Below the pieces are notes generated by a model, which was given only the letters and a program-made list of their open reading frames with translations, was not told the origin of the DNA and searched no databases. Made by a program: the position numbers and the translations under genes. This document shows positions 23,460 to 36,489 of a stretch of 64,000 nucleotides of DNA, in pieces (the stretch's first letter is position 1; each line of letters opens with the position of its first letter). The stretch covers positions 2,042,793 to 2,106,792 of the forward strand of contig PTFA01000082.1 in assembly GCA_003342895.1 (NCBI GenBank). The letters run 5' to 3'. The DNA is from Casuarius casuarius. Lineage: Eukaryota > Chordata > Aves > Casuariiformes > Casuariidae.

Positions 23460-26400
23460 CTTTCTTCAGTAAGAAATTTACATATCTTGTAACTGTGGAA
23501 GTATTTGCACCAAAACCAAAATGGCTTGTATTGATATGAAGTTTCCAGATTCCTGGAGATACTGAAACCCTTCACCTAACTTGAATATCACTAGTTTCAG
23601 TTTTCTGAATGGCACGGATGGTTTAACCTACAGAATTAGGTGGCAGACACTTCCCAAGGGAAAAAGGAGTGTAGCAGACTGTTGACAATAGCCTTGCTTT
23701 CTTTAGGATGCAATTTGATGAGAATTTCTGTTGTGGCAGTGATAGTCTTGCCTTCCTCTATTTTCCTCTTAGTCGTGCCAGTAAAGGTCTGGTACAGCTA
23801 CACAGCAAATCATTANGGAAACCAGTTCAGATTAAAAGTAATCTTTTTTTTCCTTTTGTTTTTACCTGTTTTTAAATTGATTCTTTGTGTCATTCCATGA
23901 AAATGGACTACTGGCACAACTGAAGCATAGTGCAATAGTAAGAACAAACATCAGGGGCTGCTTCAACTGACGCTATGTTTCAAAGAGATGCTTTTCACAC
24001 TGTGGTTTTGCAGTCAGTTTTGAAGGGCCCTGTAGAAATAGCTCCCAGACTCTTTGGTCCCACAGATTGCCAGTCGAAGACAACTCTTTGGGAAACCAGA
24101 CTTAATGCCAAGTTTGTGGCAAAGAAAGACTAACCAAGAACAAGAAAACCAAGCTACAGTCCAATACACCGTACTTCATCTATGCTGTTTTGCCATTTTT
24201 TGGGTTGCAATCAAACAGCTTGGTAATTGACCCCATCACACGTTGCTACAAGATCCTGAGATTCATTTTAAACCTGCAAGATCATCAGTGTTTTCTGACC
24301 TGCTCTGAATGGGATCTTGTAGCTCTTCAGTTTCTGCTCCTGTTTGACATCAACTGCATATAGACTGGCTAGCCAGATGGACATCTGAATGCCTTAGCCT
24401 CGTTGCCATTTTATAACTGGAGAATATGTCTGAACAGAAGGAAGTAAATGTATCAGCCACTTTCAAGAAAGGCTGTTTGAACAAGGTTTTGAGGAATTGC
24501 AATTGTTAGCTAACCTCACCTGGAAACAACGCGTGATGTCTTGCATGAGATGGGCCTGATCCTGCACCATAGACCTCAGCCTTGCCATTGATTCTGGTGG
24601 GATCAAAGTGAGTCCTGGCCAATCCAATACTGACTTCTGTTTACGTTGCTTTCTAAAACTATTTTTTTTTTCCACTGTCTATATTTCCACTTTTGTGTCA
24701 GTGAAAACATTGGATTGTTCCAGGGAATAATATGGAAAATATCCTACAGAGTTCTGTGAGTTTTGGCCATCTCTCCGAAATACTACAGTCAATTTGGTGT
24801 TTGCTTTGGCGCATTTCTGTGAAAGATTGTAGAGTGTGTGTTTATACGCATACAGAGAGAGGGTTCCTGTTCATTGTACCTTTGTGAGACTGCCAGACTG
24901 TCTGGCCCGATCTATTCTGCTGTAAGTGAAAAGGCCTTGCAAGCACTCATTGTGCGCTTAGACTAGAGCTCGCTACGCGCTAAGCTTGAAAGAAATTCTG
25001 TCAGCTTGAAGAATCAGCTTTCTGCTTGAATATTGTTTACTCTCTATTATTACAAGTAACACGTAAGATTACTTGTCACTGGAGAAAATTTCCNGTCTTC
25101 CCTTTGTTTGTTCTGTGTACTGGACAAAATTTCATATAGTGCATTTTTGTGGCTCTCTCTTACCAGGCAGTCAGTTTCCTTTTGGGGACAGGAGAGAGAG
25201 AGTTGTCCAAACAGAAGAATGAGAAATAATATATAAAAATCAGCAGTAAGATTCAGTGCTGGGTGAAAGACCTGAACGTTGCTTTTGACAAAGGACATAT
25301 TTTCCTCCTGTAGCCCGTTCCATTCTAAAGAAAGACATGATAGCGATTTTCTGGCGGAGGGTGTTTCTGTCCAAAGTAAGATTTCTCTGCTCTGTGTGCC
25401 AATTGTCCAGCTAAAGTTCCTATCTTTGAGAAGATAAAGGATAACTCCAGCAGCCTGTCAGTGAATTGTCCTGCCTGTGATAAAGCTCATTCTAACAGTC
25501 AGTGATTTGTCTGACCTCCTACGGCAAACTCCCTCACTGCAGGACCTGCACAGACACTACTTGATTAGTAATTGTGAAGTATTTTGATACTGAACTTGGA
25601 GTCTGAAAAGCAGAGCTCCATAGAGCTCAAATCTCTTTTTCTGAACAAGCATTGTAGCANCAAGTATTTGTCTCAGATTTCTTGTCCTGGAACGAATAGC
25701 TGGAAAATGAAGATGCATTGATGGGAATTGCCAAGTAACTAGATCCAACATGTAGCCCAACTGGCCTTGAATCCTGTCTGTGGAGTATGAGTATTTGGAG
25801 GAAGATGCAAATATTGCTGGAATAGATGATTACAAGTGACCTGCACTGCTTTCTTGAAAGTCCTGTATCAGCTTTTGTTTCAGGTGGCAGCTCTGTTAAT
25901 TTAAGCAGGGGGGGAATACAGTAACTGATGCTTAATGATTTTTTTGTTGTTGTTTTACCTGCCAAGTTTGCTGGTCAATTTTGCTTTAGAAAATCTATAA
26001 CNAAGACACACTGGTTTTTCCTTTTGTACTGGAGACATGAAGGAATTAAAGGATTCAAGACTGTAAAGCCTTCATGAATAATTTAGGCTCTTTTTCCGAC
26101 CAATATTTGTTCTGCTACATATGCACTGATACTGGCCTCAGACATTTGTGGTATAAGCAACAGTGACAAACCCTCGTGAGCCAAAAGGAAATGGGCTTTT
26201 ATTTGGTGTCAGCCATCAATCTGTTTCCAACTTTCAGGACATGCTCTTGTCAATTAGGGACTCCTGCTTGAAAAACCTGCCCTCTAAGCTTGCAACAAAG
26301 ATGCCATAAGGACAGGTACACTCAAAGAATTACCTCTACAACCTCCTCTATGAAACACTGTACAGCCCAGCCTGCCTTGTTGCTCTTACTTCTCTACTTT

Positions 26401-26988
26401 TTTTGCTCTTGTGAATAAATATTTAGGTCAAGACACACAATTACTCAGTTTCTCCTGCTAAAATGATCAAACTACCTGAGACAAAAATGGCAAGAGACTT
26501 CTCAAGCAAACCAGTTAGTGAATTTTTCTGGGTTTTGGCCTGATGGTTTTATGTCATTGTCAAGATCGAGGAAAGCCTGAGAGATTTATAGCTGAGGGAC
26601 AATACTGCTTAGGCTGGATCCTCTTAGATCCACCACTGATGCAGTGAGATCTTTAGGCAAGGGCTTTCCTTGTTGTTGGCTTTCAGTGTTTTTTTTTTTT
26701 TTCAGAGTTTGGAAATAATGAAAGCAAATACACCACTAGTGCAACAGGGTAAAGAGGCTTACTTTATCAAGAAATCACCTGATGAAAGCTCTGCTTGTGC
26801 AAACTGATCCTGTAACTCAAGTGATATTTCATACTCACAGGCTTCAAAGCATTGACCACCCAGCTAGCATCAACAACAAACAAGGTGAAGAATGACTAAC
26901 AGAGCACCTTTTCACTAGCAGTAAGATTAAATGTTTGTTTCTGCATCTTGAACTGCTGTGCCTGAGAGTTCAAAGTGGCGCTATGCCT
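23460..26988. other. Unique sequence, no gene seen
   Basis: Contains the short repeat fragment at 24551-24620. Open frames of 60-112 codons on both strands carry no motif. A run of about 14 T precedes 'cagag' near 26.69 kb, and several single ambiguous bases (25.09, 25.66 and 26.00 kb) occur. Nothing else recognised. Confidence 0.5.
24551..24620. repeat. Fragment of old interspersed repeat family
   Basis: 'tgggcctgatcctgcacc' followed by 'gccattgattctggtgggat' and 'agtgagtcctggcc' matches the vocabulary and order of the family described at 6501-6612 ('gggcctgatcctgc ... ccattgacttcaatgggagc'). It is the clearest single match to the 'GGGCCTGATCC' end in this window. Confidence 0.45.
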
Positions 26989-27002
26989 GTGTGTGTGTGT
27001 GT
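26989..27002. repeat. (GT)7 microsatellite
   Basis: Seven uninterrupted GT units. Short; probably polymorphic at most. Confidence 0.85.
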
Positions 27003-30000
27003 TCTCTCTGCCAGGGCATGGGCACACGCTTCTATAAAACTTGTCAGATTTAAGCTGCTGTTGAGAGCTGNGAGGCATCAAGTGCAGCGCTATGCATTTG
27101 TGAAGATAAATGAATCAGGAGGAAAAGCGCTTTTGCTGTGCTGCTGCTGCTATTTTAATCTGAAAGTAAGACCCTGAAATGCTCTGTTCTACTTCAGTAA
27201 TTCTAAGAGGAGCCTTTCTCCAGAGGTCTCTGGTACCCAGATTAATTGAAATAACTCCAAAGGGCTCTTTTAAATCTAATTCCCTCCCCCATGTTTGCAG
27301 TCTCTTTTTCTCTTTTTTCCCTTCTGTCTACACCCTCTCTTGAACAAAAAAGCTTTAAAATGCTCTTCTGGAAATGACTTGAATGTAATTCAGATGAAGT
27401 TAATGTGAAGTCAAGGTTGATTGCTCTTCTACCTGAAACCGCCGGCAGTGGCTGAACACTGGTGAGTGTGAGATGGGAGTTCAAACATAACTGGGAAGCT
27501 TGTGAATGAACTGAACAAAGACCAAACCCTTTGATCATTGTCCAGTGCACGCCGATGTGGCAGTTTGGGCTTGGCCCCGGGATATATACATGGGTGGAGG
27601 CCGTTGTACACTCCTGATCCACCCTGTTCCCTTATTTCCATAAACATTGCTGCATGTCACCAGGGGCATCATCTCTGCCTGTACTCCTTCAGTTGAAACA
27701 CTGGACTGTCACCTGCAGACACAGCTCCCTTTTCCAGAAATCTGTCTAATAACAGCATTTAGAACATGTGTGCCTGTATTTTACACTTACTATTCTATTT
27801 TTGCCAGGTGCATTTCTATTCGATGCTGAAATCTAAGACTGTAGGTATAATAGTGCTATCCACTAGGGCACAGAGTTCATATCTTTCTGAAGTGGCTGCT
27901 TGGGGCATGCTCTGCTGCCAGCCATGGTGAGCTTGGAAGGGTGCTGCTCACAGCAAGAGCGCTGCTAGGATCCCACTTATGGAAGCACATCCTCCAGAAC
28001 ACCAGTTTTAGGGTGGTATTTTAGCTCCATGTTCTTCTCATAGGGATTTTAGTGCTTGGCTTAGTGGCTTATTTAGAACCCTTGAGTCAAACACTAGTTC
28101 CTACAGTTTTCCTAATGTCATTTATACTTAAATGTTGACATGGTAATGTACAAAATGAGCTGAAACTTGAGGACAAAGGCTAACTGGTTATAAGGTAAAG
28201 TGAATGTGAATCAGTGATGGAGGTGCAATCTGTATTACCTTGTGTTTCTCTGTTCTAGTTATTTGTGGCCATTCTTTCAGCAGCAGGTTGGAGAATACAC
28301 TTGCTTCCTCCAAGCTGCCTCTACAGCTGTGTCTTCTCAGAAGTTGCCTCCAACACAGTGGCACAAGTAGACTTTTTGTGACTGAAGACTGTCAGCAGAA
28401 GACTGCACATCAGCTGTAATAAAAAACTTGGTTTTCTATTAAACCTTATAGTGAACTTGATCCAGGATTTTTCCAGTCTTCTGTATTATTTGTACGGGAT
28501 AGTTAGAAAATACTATAGGAGTTTTACCATTTCCTATCAAAATCTCTTTGGCTATCTCCTACAACACATTACCCTCTTATTAAATGACATCAAGAAGGCA
28601 GATTCAGTACCCCAGCAGGTTGTGCAAGGGATGTTGCAACCCTACAATTACTGTTCTCGTGCAAATCCTGAAACCACTTGAAGAGGATTTAGAAACCTAC
28701 CCTATCTCTCCTCAGCTCCCCATCTCCCTGCAAACTACTTCAAAGGTCAGTGAAATAAATTTTGCTCAGATAGGTGAAAAGCAGTGTCACAGCATCTCCT
28801 GATTCCTGCAGGTTTCCACACAGGCAGGGCTAAAACAATATATATGCAAGTGCCCAGGGCAGAAAACTGCTCACAGAATTGCAAAATCACCATGAGCCTG
28901 CCAGTGCTGAAGTTAAGTGTCCTGCTGGTGCCATCAGAAGAAGGGTCAAATCATGTCAGTGGTAAGTGTGCATGGTTTAAGCGCTGGCCCCTTGCGGCTC
29001 CTGGGAGCAGTGAGTTCTGCACTGCCCTGACGGTGCCCTTGTCTCGCGTTTTCTCTCTGCTCGTCACTTGTCTGGAGATGTTTGGGCTTAGCTCCCCGTT
29101 TCCGGGATAGCAGCATTCAGGACTGCCTGCTCTGCATGAGCTGTCTCTTTACATCCCCTCCTTGTGTTACTCTCACAGTAGCTGTGTAGTTATAGCAATA
29201 AAAAGCCTCTGTCATTGCAAATAATCTATCTGGTGCTCAAGCAGGAAATACTCTGTCTCTTGGTAGAAGATGAGACTATAGTGCCTAGGACACCTTTACC
29301 CACTATCACTGTACCCATGTTGGGCACTGTGGTGCTTCTGAGCTGGTGTTGGGAGGCAGGGTAGAAGCCCAGAGTCCCAAAGAAACTTGTTGCATATGCT
29401 CGGATGTGGTGCCACCAGGCCATGTGTGGCTGGGGATGGCAGTAGCCCCTTCTGTGCCTCTCCTCGTGGAGCTCCCATGAGCCTCATGTCACCCCTGGCT
29501 CCAGGAGAGCTCTGTCCATGGTGNTTGAGCCCCCTAAATTGCTTACCAGGTTGATCAGCCCCAAAGCTGAGTGTGGGGATAAGGCCCATATCCTGAACGT
29601 GAATTGCAAGGCTCCCCTTAGGTGAAACACTGCTGTTGGTACAGCTTGAGGGAAAAATGGATCTGGTTTAAGAGAGCAACTTGTCTCTGAGATGATTTTA
29701 AATGTTCACATTTTTTATGCAGTGTTTCGGAACGTTTCAGTTACTTCCATTTGGAATTCAATTCCTCTCTCTGTTAATCAATAACAGGTCTTAACAAAAC
29801 AATATCTCACAAGAGACACAAGCACACAGTGCTGAACAAAGCAAAACAGCCAGTGGCTTACAGCAACAACTGCTGCTACACAATGGGTTTTCAAAGCTCA
29901 GTACATATTTTGTCCCTAGTGGGAAAACCGTAACAAGACTGAATTAGTGGCTAGACTTGCCAAAGGGAGAAATTAAAGTGTGACTGCTTGTCTGACACCT

Positions 30001-31014
30001 TGAAGTACCTTTATTTATTCTGGGGGAGAGGACAGCATGAGGAAATAAGATGCCTATTAGGGAAAACTATTTTGTATTGCTTTCAGATATGCGTAGTGGT
30101 ACTGCATGCACGTACGCAGGGCTTGGTCCAAGTCAGAGGAGCCAGCAGCACTTTCCGATGAGAGGACTCCCAAGAGCAGCTGGCAGATAAGTGGACACTA
30201 CCTACAGAGAGAGTTGCTGGGAGCTTGGGAAGAAGCGTGGCATTCAAGGGTAGGACAGGCTGGGAGCCCCTTGTCCCTGATGGGGGGAGGCTAAGGGCTG
30301 ATTTGCAGGTGGCTGTTTGGTGAGGGAGAGCGAAAAGGGAAAGACTATGTGAGAGCAAAGCAAATTCCCTTCCTGCATGCAATCCCCTCCTAGCCTGCAG
30401 ACTTCACTGCTCATCTGTGGATCTTGACAGTTCCTTGCTCTGTCACTAATGGGCTTCAGGAGCTACCAGCGTGCTGTAATCACCTTGGTTCAGGGCTGAG
30501 CTTACACCTTTACAAGCACCTTCACCCCTTGCTGTTAACCTATGGTCTCTTTTATTCGGCAGCTAAGCTTGTAAATTCATGTAACCAAATAGCTGCACAG
30601 TTAACTGCCTGCACGAAAGTGAACAACACATCCATCTTCCAGTGCCCAGCTAGCAGCCTAATGACATCCCTCGCTTTGCTCGGTGGTACCCTTTTAAACA
30701 TAACTAACTTTGGCACCACGAAAACAATTGTTTCAGCATTAGCACAGGCCATACGGCTCATCTGGGCAGAGAGGAGAGGTTGTCTGGTAAGCTGCTGCAT
30801 CAGGACTTGATCCAGCCCTGACAAGTGTCGCATGTGGAGCAGACAGCTTCCCACAGCTGGCTGCCCAGCACCACGTGCCATGTGTGCCAGTGCCCCGTGC
30901 TGTGCTCTCTCCCCAGCTCTGTGATGTGACGGATGGTTAGGTAAGTCTTCGGTCTGCTGACAAGCTGTGCTTTACACACTGGAACAGGAGCATGCTTGCA
31001 GTAGTTTTATTTTG
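27003..31014. other. Unique sequence, no gene seen
   Basis: 28.98-29.6 kb is moderately G+C-rich. An 'agcaataaaaagcctctgtc' motif near 29.2 kb looks like a polyadenylation signal but has no supporting gene. A 128-codon open frame at 30424-30810 and a 126-codon frame on the opposite strand at 27242-27622 have no recognised domains. Confidence 0.5.
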
Positions 31015-31140
31015 GGCTGTGACCCAGGCCTCCTGCATGATCTTTGACAAGTCTCTTGGAAAAGCCGTGCCTCAGTTTCTCTATTTATAAAATGAGTGTA
31101 ATTTCCTGAAGCAAAGCAGCAGTAGGAGGATAGATGCTAA
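31015..31140 (+). repeat. MIR-like SINE remnant
   Basis: 'ggctgtgacccaggcctcct', 'atgatctttgacaagtctct'-'tgg', 'gtgcctcagtttctctattt'-'ataaaatgagtgtaattt' follow the MIR order 'ctgtgtgaccttgggcaagt', 'ctgtgcctcagtttcctcat'-'ctgtaaaatgggg'. The 'cctcagtttctctatttata' box is especially close to consensus. The 3' half is unclear. Confidence 0.62.
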
Positions 31141-34100
31141 CAAAATGCTCAAAAGATGTTGAGGTTTTCTCATCTTTGTAGTTCTTGCCAAAGTCTGTGG
31201 TTTGAATCCTCCAGTCTTGAAATTAATTGCGGCAAGAAGAAAGTAGTCAGACTATTTGGGCCTGGTTTCCTTTAAAATGAGTCTTATGCAAGTGCTCTCT
31301 GTGTGTGTCAGACCCCCTTCCAGTTTGTCCCCATGAGCTAATTTCCACCCAACGTGGCAGAAAGGTAAATGTCTCAAAGACAGTGCAATCCACTGGTTCT
31401 GCGAAAATAGCCAGCACGAGACCTTTCTCATGGCTGGACTGCAAGTTCACCCTTTATTAGAGACTCCGTGTGAGAGCCCAGCTGTGGGACACAGTTCATA
31501 GGCAACAAGACTTCTGCTGCTGCTGGTGTAGCTACCTGCTATCAAAGGAGAAAAAGTACAGCTTTTCATCTGCAAATAACTTAGAATTGCCATTGGCAGG
31601 GATCTGATATCTTCTCTTCTAGCCCTCAAAGCAATCACAAGCAATCAAAGTTAGGAGCACGTGAACTGGCAGGGGTGGAATGGACATAGCCTTCCTTTAT
31701 TTGCTAACTGCTTACCTGGTGTAACAGACAGTCTGAGAGCATTTCTTAATTAACCGGGTTCTGTCCCGTGTGGCAGACGTACACAGCCAATGGGCATTAT
31801 AAAAGTGTGGTTATTACACTTTGGCTTGGGAAAGGCCCCAGCATAGTTATACAGTTAAAGAAATAATCATGGAGAAAGGGAGAGGAGTCTTGGCCCTAGT
31901 CTCTAGTACAAAGACTGTTTGTTATTTTTATGTTAAACATCGCTGGATCTAACCTCCGTGGAGAGTGGGTGGAGGGTTAGTTTGAGTTGTCTTTGAAAAC
32001 AATTTGAGCAGTGCACAGCAAGATCTGAGGGAAATAATGTTTACAATCTATATCCTGGCTCAAATTCCATAGGCACCGCTCTCCTGCCCCATTGCCAAAA
32101 TTAGCTGTAGCCACTGGCAGGCAGCTGGTGGCCCAAACATGAGCCATTGTATTCGGTCATCACTTAGTAGCTTTTATATAGTTATACAGAGAGAGTTTAT
32201 TCCCAGTTACTGAACATCATCTACGCTTATCAGTGTGCATTCATCTTTGCAGTGGCAGCAGGAAATTTCTAACACATTGAGCAGAACCCAGTGTCCTTAA
32301 TCATGCACAGTTCCTGCTGATTTTAGCAGTAGACTTGCTTCATGGGGCAGAGTAGTGTGTCCCTCAAGAAGCAGATTGTCTTTTTCCCTCCCTGAAAGAG
32401 GGTGCGGAATACACTACTCTGCTACTTGTCTGCCTGTCTGATGTCAAAAGTGTACAGGCAATTATACACAGGACTGAGATTTAAATAGCAATACTAGAAA
32501 TGTTGCCAAGCTAGGTAATATTAATGAGTCCAGAGCGTTTGTCGATTAGCCTTCCCATCCATTAAATCCAGGTTGCTTTCAGCTTTTAATTTACTCTACA
32601 CAAACTGGACACCCCTTTCCTTAGTCCTTTAGAGAACGAGTGGGCTCTTCCCCTCTAGTCTTGGCTTGGAAGGAGAGTGTTTGAAAATTTGCAGTGCACT
32701 AATTTCTGCCCCAGAGGAATTTTGGAGGAGAAACAGCTCTTTAAGTCATTCATTTGCCACAATACATTTGAAAGAGTTGGTGTCAGGGCTTTTTGTAATT
32801 ATTTAAAATATTAAATAATGCAAACTAACAGAAACAAGGCAAATTACATAATTTATAGGCAGGGGGTGTCCCTCTGCTGTCCCTCTATTCATGCAGGTTT
32901 TTACTCTAACAGACCAGCTTTGCATTCCCCAAGGTAGAGACTTGGATCCTGTCTGTGTGACTGTGTTAGTCCCTCTTTCTCCTGGGAGGGAATGAATAAT
33001 TTCTGCTTTCCTTCTGTTTCTTCATCTCTGCCGGCTTCTTCACCAGAAAAGAGGAAATGAACAATGCCAGCGCTCTGCTCACTCTTTAATTTTCTTCTTT
33101 TTTTCCCCATCACCAAAAGATGGAAGAGGGAAAAGACTGCAGGCACTCAATATCCACTCATCTTCTCAAACCTGCTCTTTAAATGCTTTTGTTGTCCAGT
33201 GGCAAGACGGTCTTTGGCTTGCTATTTACTGGCTGTTTTATTTAAATGTATCCCCATCAGGGATCCAAAAGATCCAGTCTTAAAGCTCTTTCACATGATT
33301 TGTTTAATCGTTCTCTAAACTATTTATCATNGCTCTGAATTATCTGGAGGTTTTTTTTTCTTTTAAGCACTATGATTTGATCCAAGACATCTGTAAAAAA
33401 TCATGACTGACCTCCCATCTGGGCAACAGCTCAGCTCTGTCCTGGGGCTGGGTCGTGTCAAGTGTATGAGCTCTGTTTAAAAAGCAAAAAATTCCTGACA
33501 TGGTGAAATTCTTTTCTTACATATTTGTTGACAAAAGGCGGGCAGGGAAGAGAAGGCAGCTATTAGGAATGCAAGAGCAAGATGCTGCATAGCTAGGCCA
33601 GAAGTGAGTGGAACATTTTGTTACGGAAATGGCCACGAAAAATGCTCCTCCCTGCATTAGAAAATAATTATTTAAAGCAGGATCAATTGCCAGTCCTCTT
33701 TGCCGCTGTTGTCATTTGGATGTGGCATGTGTAAATAACATTTCCTCATGAAAGAAAACTTCCAGTGATGACAGCACTCCTCTGGCCACTTCCAGTCTCA
33801 AAGGGGAGGAATCAGCTTTTCCCTGGAAACAGCGTCTCCCTCTGAAGAGAAAACCCTGGAACTGTGTTATATTTTTCCTCTAAAGTTTCAGATGAGTGAA
33901 TTTTGATCCCCAAATGCCATCAGAGTGGCACATATGGGGCAGAATTACTAAGAGGATTTTTAAGACGTGTGGCACTGGACTCGCATAGGACGATGTTCGT
34001 GTGAAAGTAAAAATACAGAGAGAAAANGAACAAAAGTATGTGACTTAAAGCAAAGCCCACTTTCCCCTGAGATCTTTATGAACAAAGTGGCACTACATGC

Positions 34101-35080
34101 TTTAAAACAATTCTTCAAAACAGATTGTTTTACCTCTGCGGATGTTAGCGAGCAAAGATCCTTCTATTCTCAGCTAATCGCTGTTCCTGGCTCTTCAGAG
34201 GGCGGGGACACATCTTTCAAGAAATCAGCTTTATTAAAAACACAGAGATGCAGACTTTTTTTAAACTATTTTTTAAAACTATGTTCGGGTTATGCTTTTT
34301 CTTTTCTCCGTCCTCATTTTCGATTTTCCATGGAGATTAACCCACGCCAGACTGAAACACCCTCAGACTTTAGGAAAGCTCACATGCACATCTGGACCCC
34401 AGCTCCATAGCTCCAGCCCATTGCCGTTTGTTATTGTTTGCATTGCTTCAGCGTTCGTACAAAGTGTTCTTTCTAAAAAAATAAATATCGAAGTGTCTAC
34501 AGAGCATCTGAGAGAAGCACACTAGGCATTCCTCCTGTAAGGTGTTACAGCCTTCCTGTCACAGGCACACAGGAAGGAAACTTTGGGGGTTGTGTAGGGC
34601 ACTGGAGTCTCAGAAAAAAGACTTTTGCAGTATTATGGGCCTGGCCTCCGCCTCATTTCTGTGTAAGCCCCTGCACCAAGTGCAGGGAGCGAGCTAGGCT
34701 TTTGAGGAGCATTCAGATGTCCTGAGCAAGTGAACTCAAAGACCCCACCTGGCATGGGGATTTGAGAGAGATTTGGGCCAGCTGAGTTTGGCTGCTGGGG
34801 CAAGGACCTCTTCTGGTGCTGAGTAATGAGGAAGGAGACACGGAGCAACCCCTCCACAGAGCCCCGAGGGCTGTGGAGATGGGGGCAGCACCACTGGCGT
34901 GCAGGGGGTACCTGTAACCTTGTCATCTCACCTGCCTTTATCCCCCTGCCCTGCTGCGATCTGAGCGCCTCGCTCTATTTTTATCCCAATTTTCTGTGGA
35001 TGAACCCTATTAAACACATCACTAGTGCTGAAATTTGCCTCTGCCAATAAAGCCATCTGTTTTATTAACTAACTGCAGCC
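31141..35080. other. Unique sequence, no gene seen
   Basis: 32.74-32.87 kb is strongly AT-rich ('ttgtaattatttaaaatatt'-'aaataatgc') and 33.64-33.75 kb has similar words ('aaaataattatttaaagcag'); both are candidates for conserved non-coding elements. A 147-codon open frame at 33967-34410 shows no known domain and contains an ambiguous base. Nothing else recognised. Confidence 0.5.
35046..35051 (+). promoter_or_regulatory. Possible polyadenylation signal (AATAAA)
   Basis: A canonical AATAAA followed within about 10 bases by a T-rich stretch (tctgttttatt), sitting 30 bp before the CpG cluster. AATAAA is common by chance in AT-rich DNA, and no transcript ending here can be identified. Confidence 0.15.
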
Positions 35081-35258
35081 TCCGGAGCGTTTCTCAGGGG
35101 CTCGCATCGGAGCAGCCCTCTGCGCGGCCACGGCACGCTGTGTCAGCCCCGCTAACAATGGGAGGGGGCCCGGGAGGGCGCCGGCAGGAAGCGCCGCTTC
35201 CCTTGGATAATTAACCGGCTGCGAGACTGAGGAACGAAGATAGCCCACGAGACACGCA
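35081..35258. promoter_or_regulatory. Small CpG island, candidate promoter
   Basis: I count about 19 CpG dinucleotides in roughly 180 bp, far denser than anywhere else in the window; G+C is well above 60% by eye. Flanks fall quickly back to AT-rich sequence on both sides. In bird genomes such unmethylated-looking clusters usually mark promoters. No TATA box or recognisable first exon is obvious on either strand. An open frame on the minus strand (35359 to 35069, 96 codons) would place a basic KKRKCW stretch before a hydrophobic run, but it matches nothing I know and could be chance. Confidence 0.5.
35160..35178 (+). promoter_or_regulatory. G-quadruplex-forming motif
   Basis: Four G-runs (GGG, GGGGG, GGG, GGG) separated by loops of 1, 3 and 1 bases, inside the CpG island. 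Short loops favour a stable quadruplex. Such motifs are enriched at vertebrate promoters; function here is inference. Confidence 0.6.
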
Positions 35259-36019
35259 GTACAAACTGCTGAAACAATAAACAAACAAACCAACGACCAG
35301 CACTTCCTTTTCTTATATTGTTTGCGCGGCTTCCTTAACTCAGGTTCCCCCAATCCCACCCCTCAAAAAACGGCCTTTTAGGCTTGCTAATGCTTAACCC
35401 CTTCGCTGCTGGTTCTTGCTGAAGGCATAAGCCCATGTTTTCCAACGTGGCTGCCAGCACAGGGCCCACCACTCCTCCTGAGGGCTTGCTGGAGAAGCTG
35501 GAGATCCGTGTTTCTGAAAGCGATAGAAGCACGTTTACAGAAAGCTGGATGAGGGATGACATAGCCTGGCCATGGGGCTGCGTAGCTGAAATGCCCTGGC
35601 ACCAGACCTGGGNCCTGACGAGGCACCAGCATCCAGTTTGGTGGGTGACTCAACTCTGGCTCTTAAATGCTGATTTTTGGAGAAACTGGATTCAGAGCCA
35701 AGACCTGGAGAGAAAACTGGATCACAGCTTCGTGACTCAGACCCAGCTGCCCTAACACCCCTGCAGTTGTCCTCCAGTGTGACGTTGTTTCACCACCGCT
35801 GTTACAGGTGGATCAGCTAAGTCGCAGGTGTTTCCTACCCTGGTACTGGTGAGCATCCAATGCCGTGTTTCCATTGAAATCCTGTCTTCAGGCTCCAGGA
35901 TGGACTTATGGCAGTGGTCTTCCCTCTTCTCTCCTCCCCTTTCCAAACCACTATTTGGGCTGGTTGTCATTTCGGTGTTTCTGTCTTGTTAATGCAAGAA
36001 TTATGAAAGCAGAAGTTGG
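35259..36019. other. Unique sequence between two CpG-rich patches
   Basis: No gene or repeat recognised. Open frames of 60-106 codons on both strands reflect raised G+C. Contains one ambiguous base near 35.61 kb. Confidence 0.5.
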
Positions 36020-36300
36020 GCAGCGGCAAAACCTCCCTCCGCCCAGGTAATTTTTGCAGATGTCTCCCTGAAGAGCAGTTGGGGATTGCCTTTGTTTTTG
36101 CGCACAAAGTGTCATGCGTGTGTTTCGTCCCCAAAGGGCTGGTGTTCGCCGCACACATGAATTGCTGGGCCGGAGATGAGGACGTACCCCCCCATCTGTT
36201 ACGCTGCGATACCAGCCGGTGGTTCCTGCGCCTTCGTGTCACTGTATGTGAACGCTGCCAGGGAGACGATGAAGCCAGGGACAGTTCGGGAGAATTAGGC
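36020..36300. promoter_or_regulatory. CpG-enriched patch
   Basis: About 15-18 CpGs in 280 bp (for example within 'ttgcgcacaaag', 'gttcgccgcac', 'acgctgcgatac', 'ctgcgccttcg'). It is less dense than the 35.1 kb cluster but clearly above background. A 95-codon plus-strand open frame (36016-36303) spans it almost exactly; it is cysteine-containing and unrecognised. This could be a second part of one CpG-rich regulatory region or a weakly coding exon; the sequence does not decide. Confidence 0.35.
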
Positions 36301-36489
36301 TGAGCCTGCTGGAGTTGAGAAACAGCTTTTCAAAGGAAGCGGTGATATTTCTCCCCTGTCAGCCTGCAGATTCAGAGCAGCACGGGAGGGCCTGCGACCC
36401 TTCCCTGGGGCGGCCCCCCAGCAGCACGGGCAGAGGCTGTCTGGGGGCAGGTCCTGCCTGCTGCTCAGTGCTCCCAGCTGACAGCTTAT

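Noticed and set aside
23135..23575. 146-codon open frame on the minus strand
   Set aside because: It is the opposite strand of the CR1 3' end and owes its openness to that element.
29190..29230. AATAAA-containing motif as the 3' end of a gene
   Set aside because: No upstream coding or terminal exon is recognisable, and AATAAA is frequent by chance in this composition.
33967..34410. 147-codon open frame
   Set aside because: No motif, contains an ambiguous base, no splice context; consistent with chance.
35069..35359. Minus-strand frame that looks like a small type II membrane protein (basic stretch then hydrophobic run)
   Set aside because: It lies in a GC-rich CpG cluster where stops are rare; no known family, and the second half is low-complexity proline/alanine-rich. 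Kept only as a remark under the CpG island.
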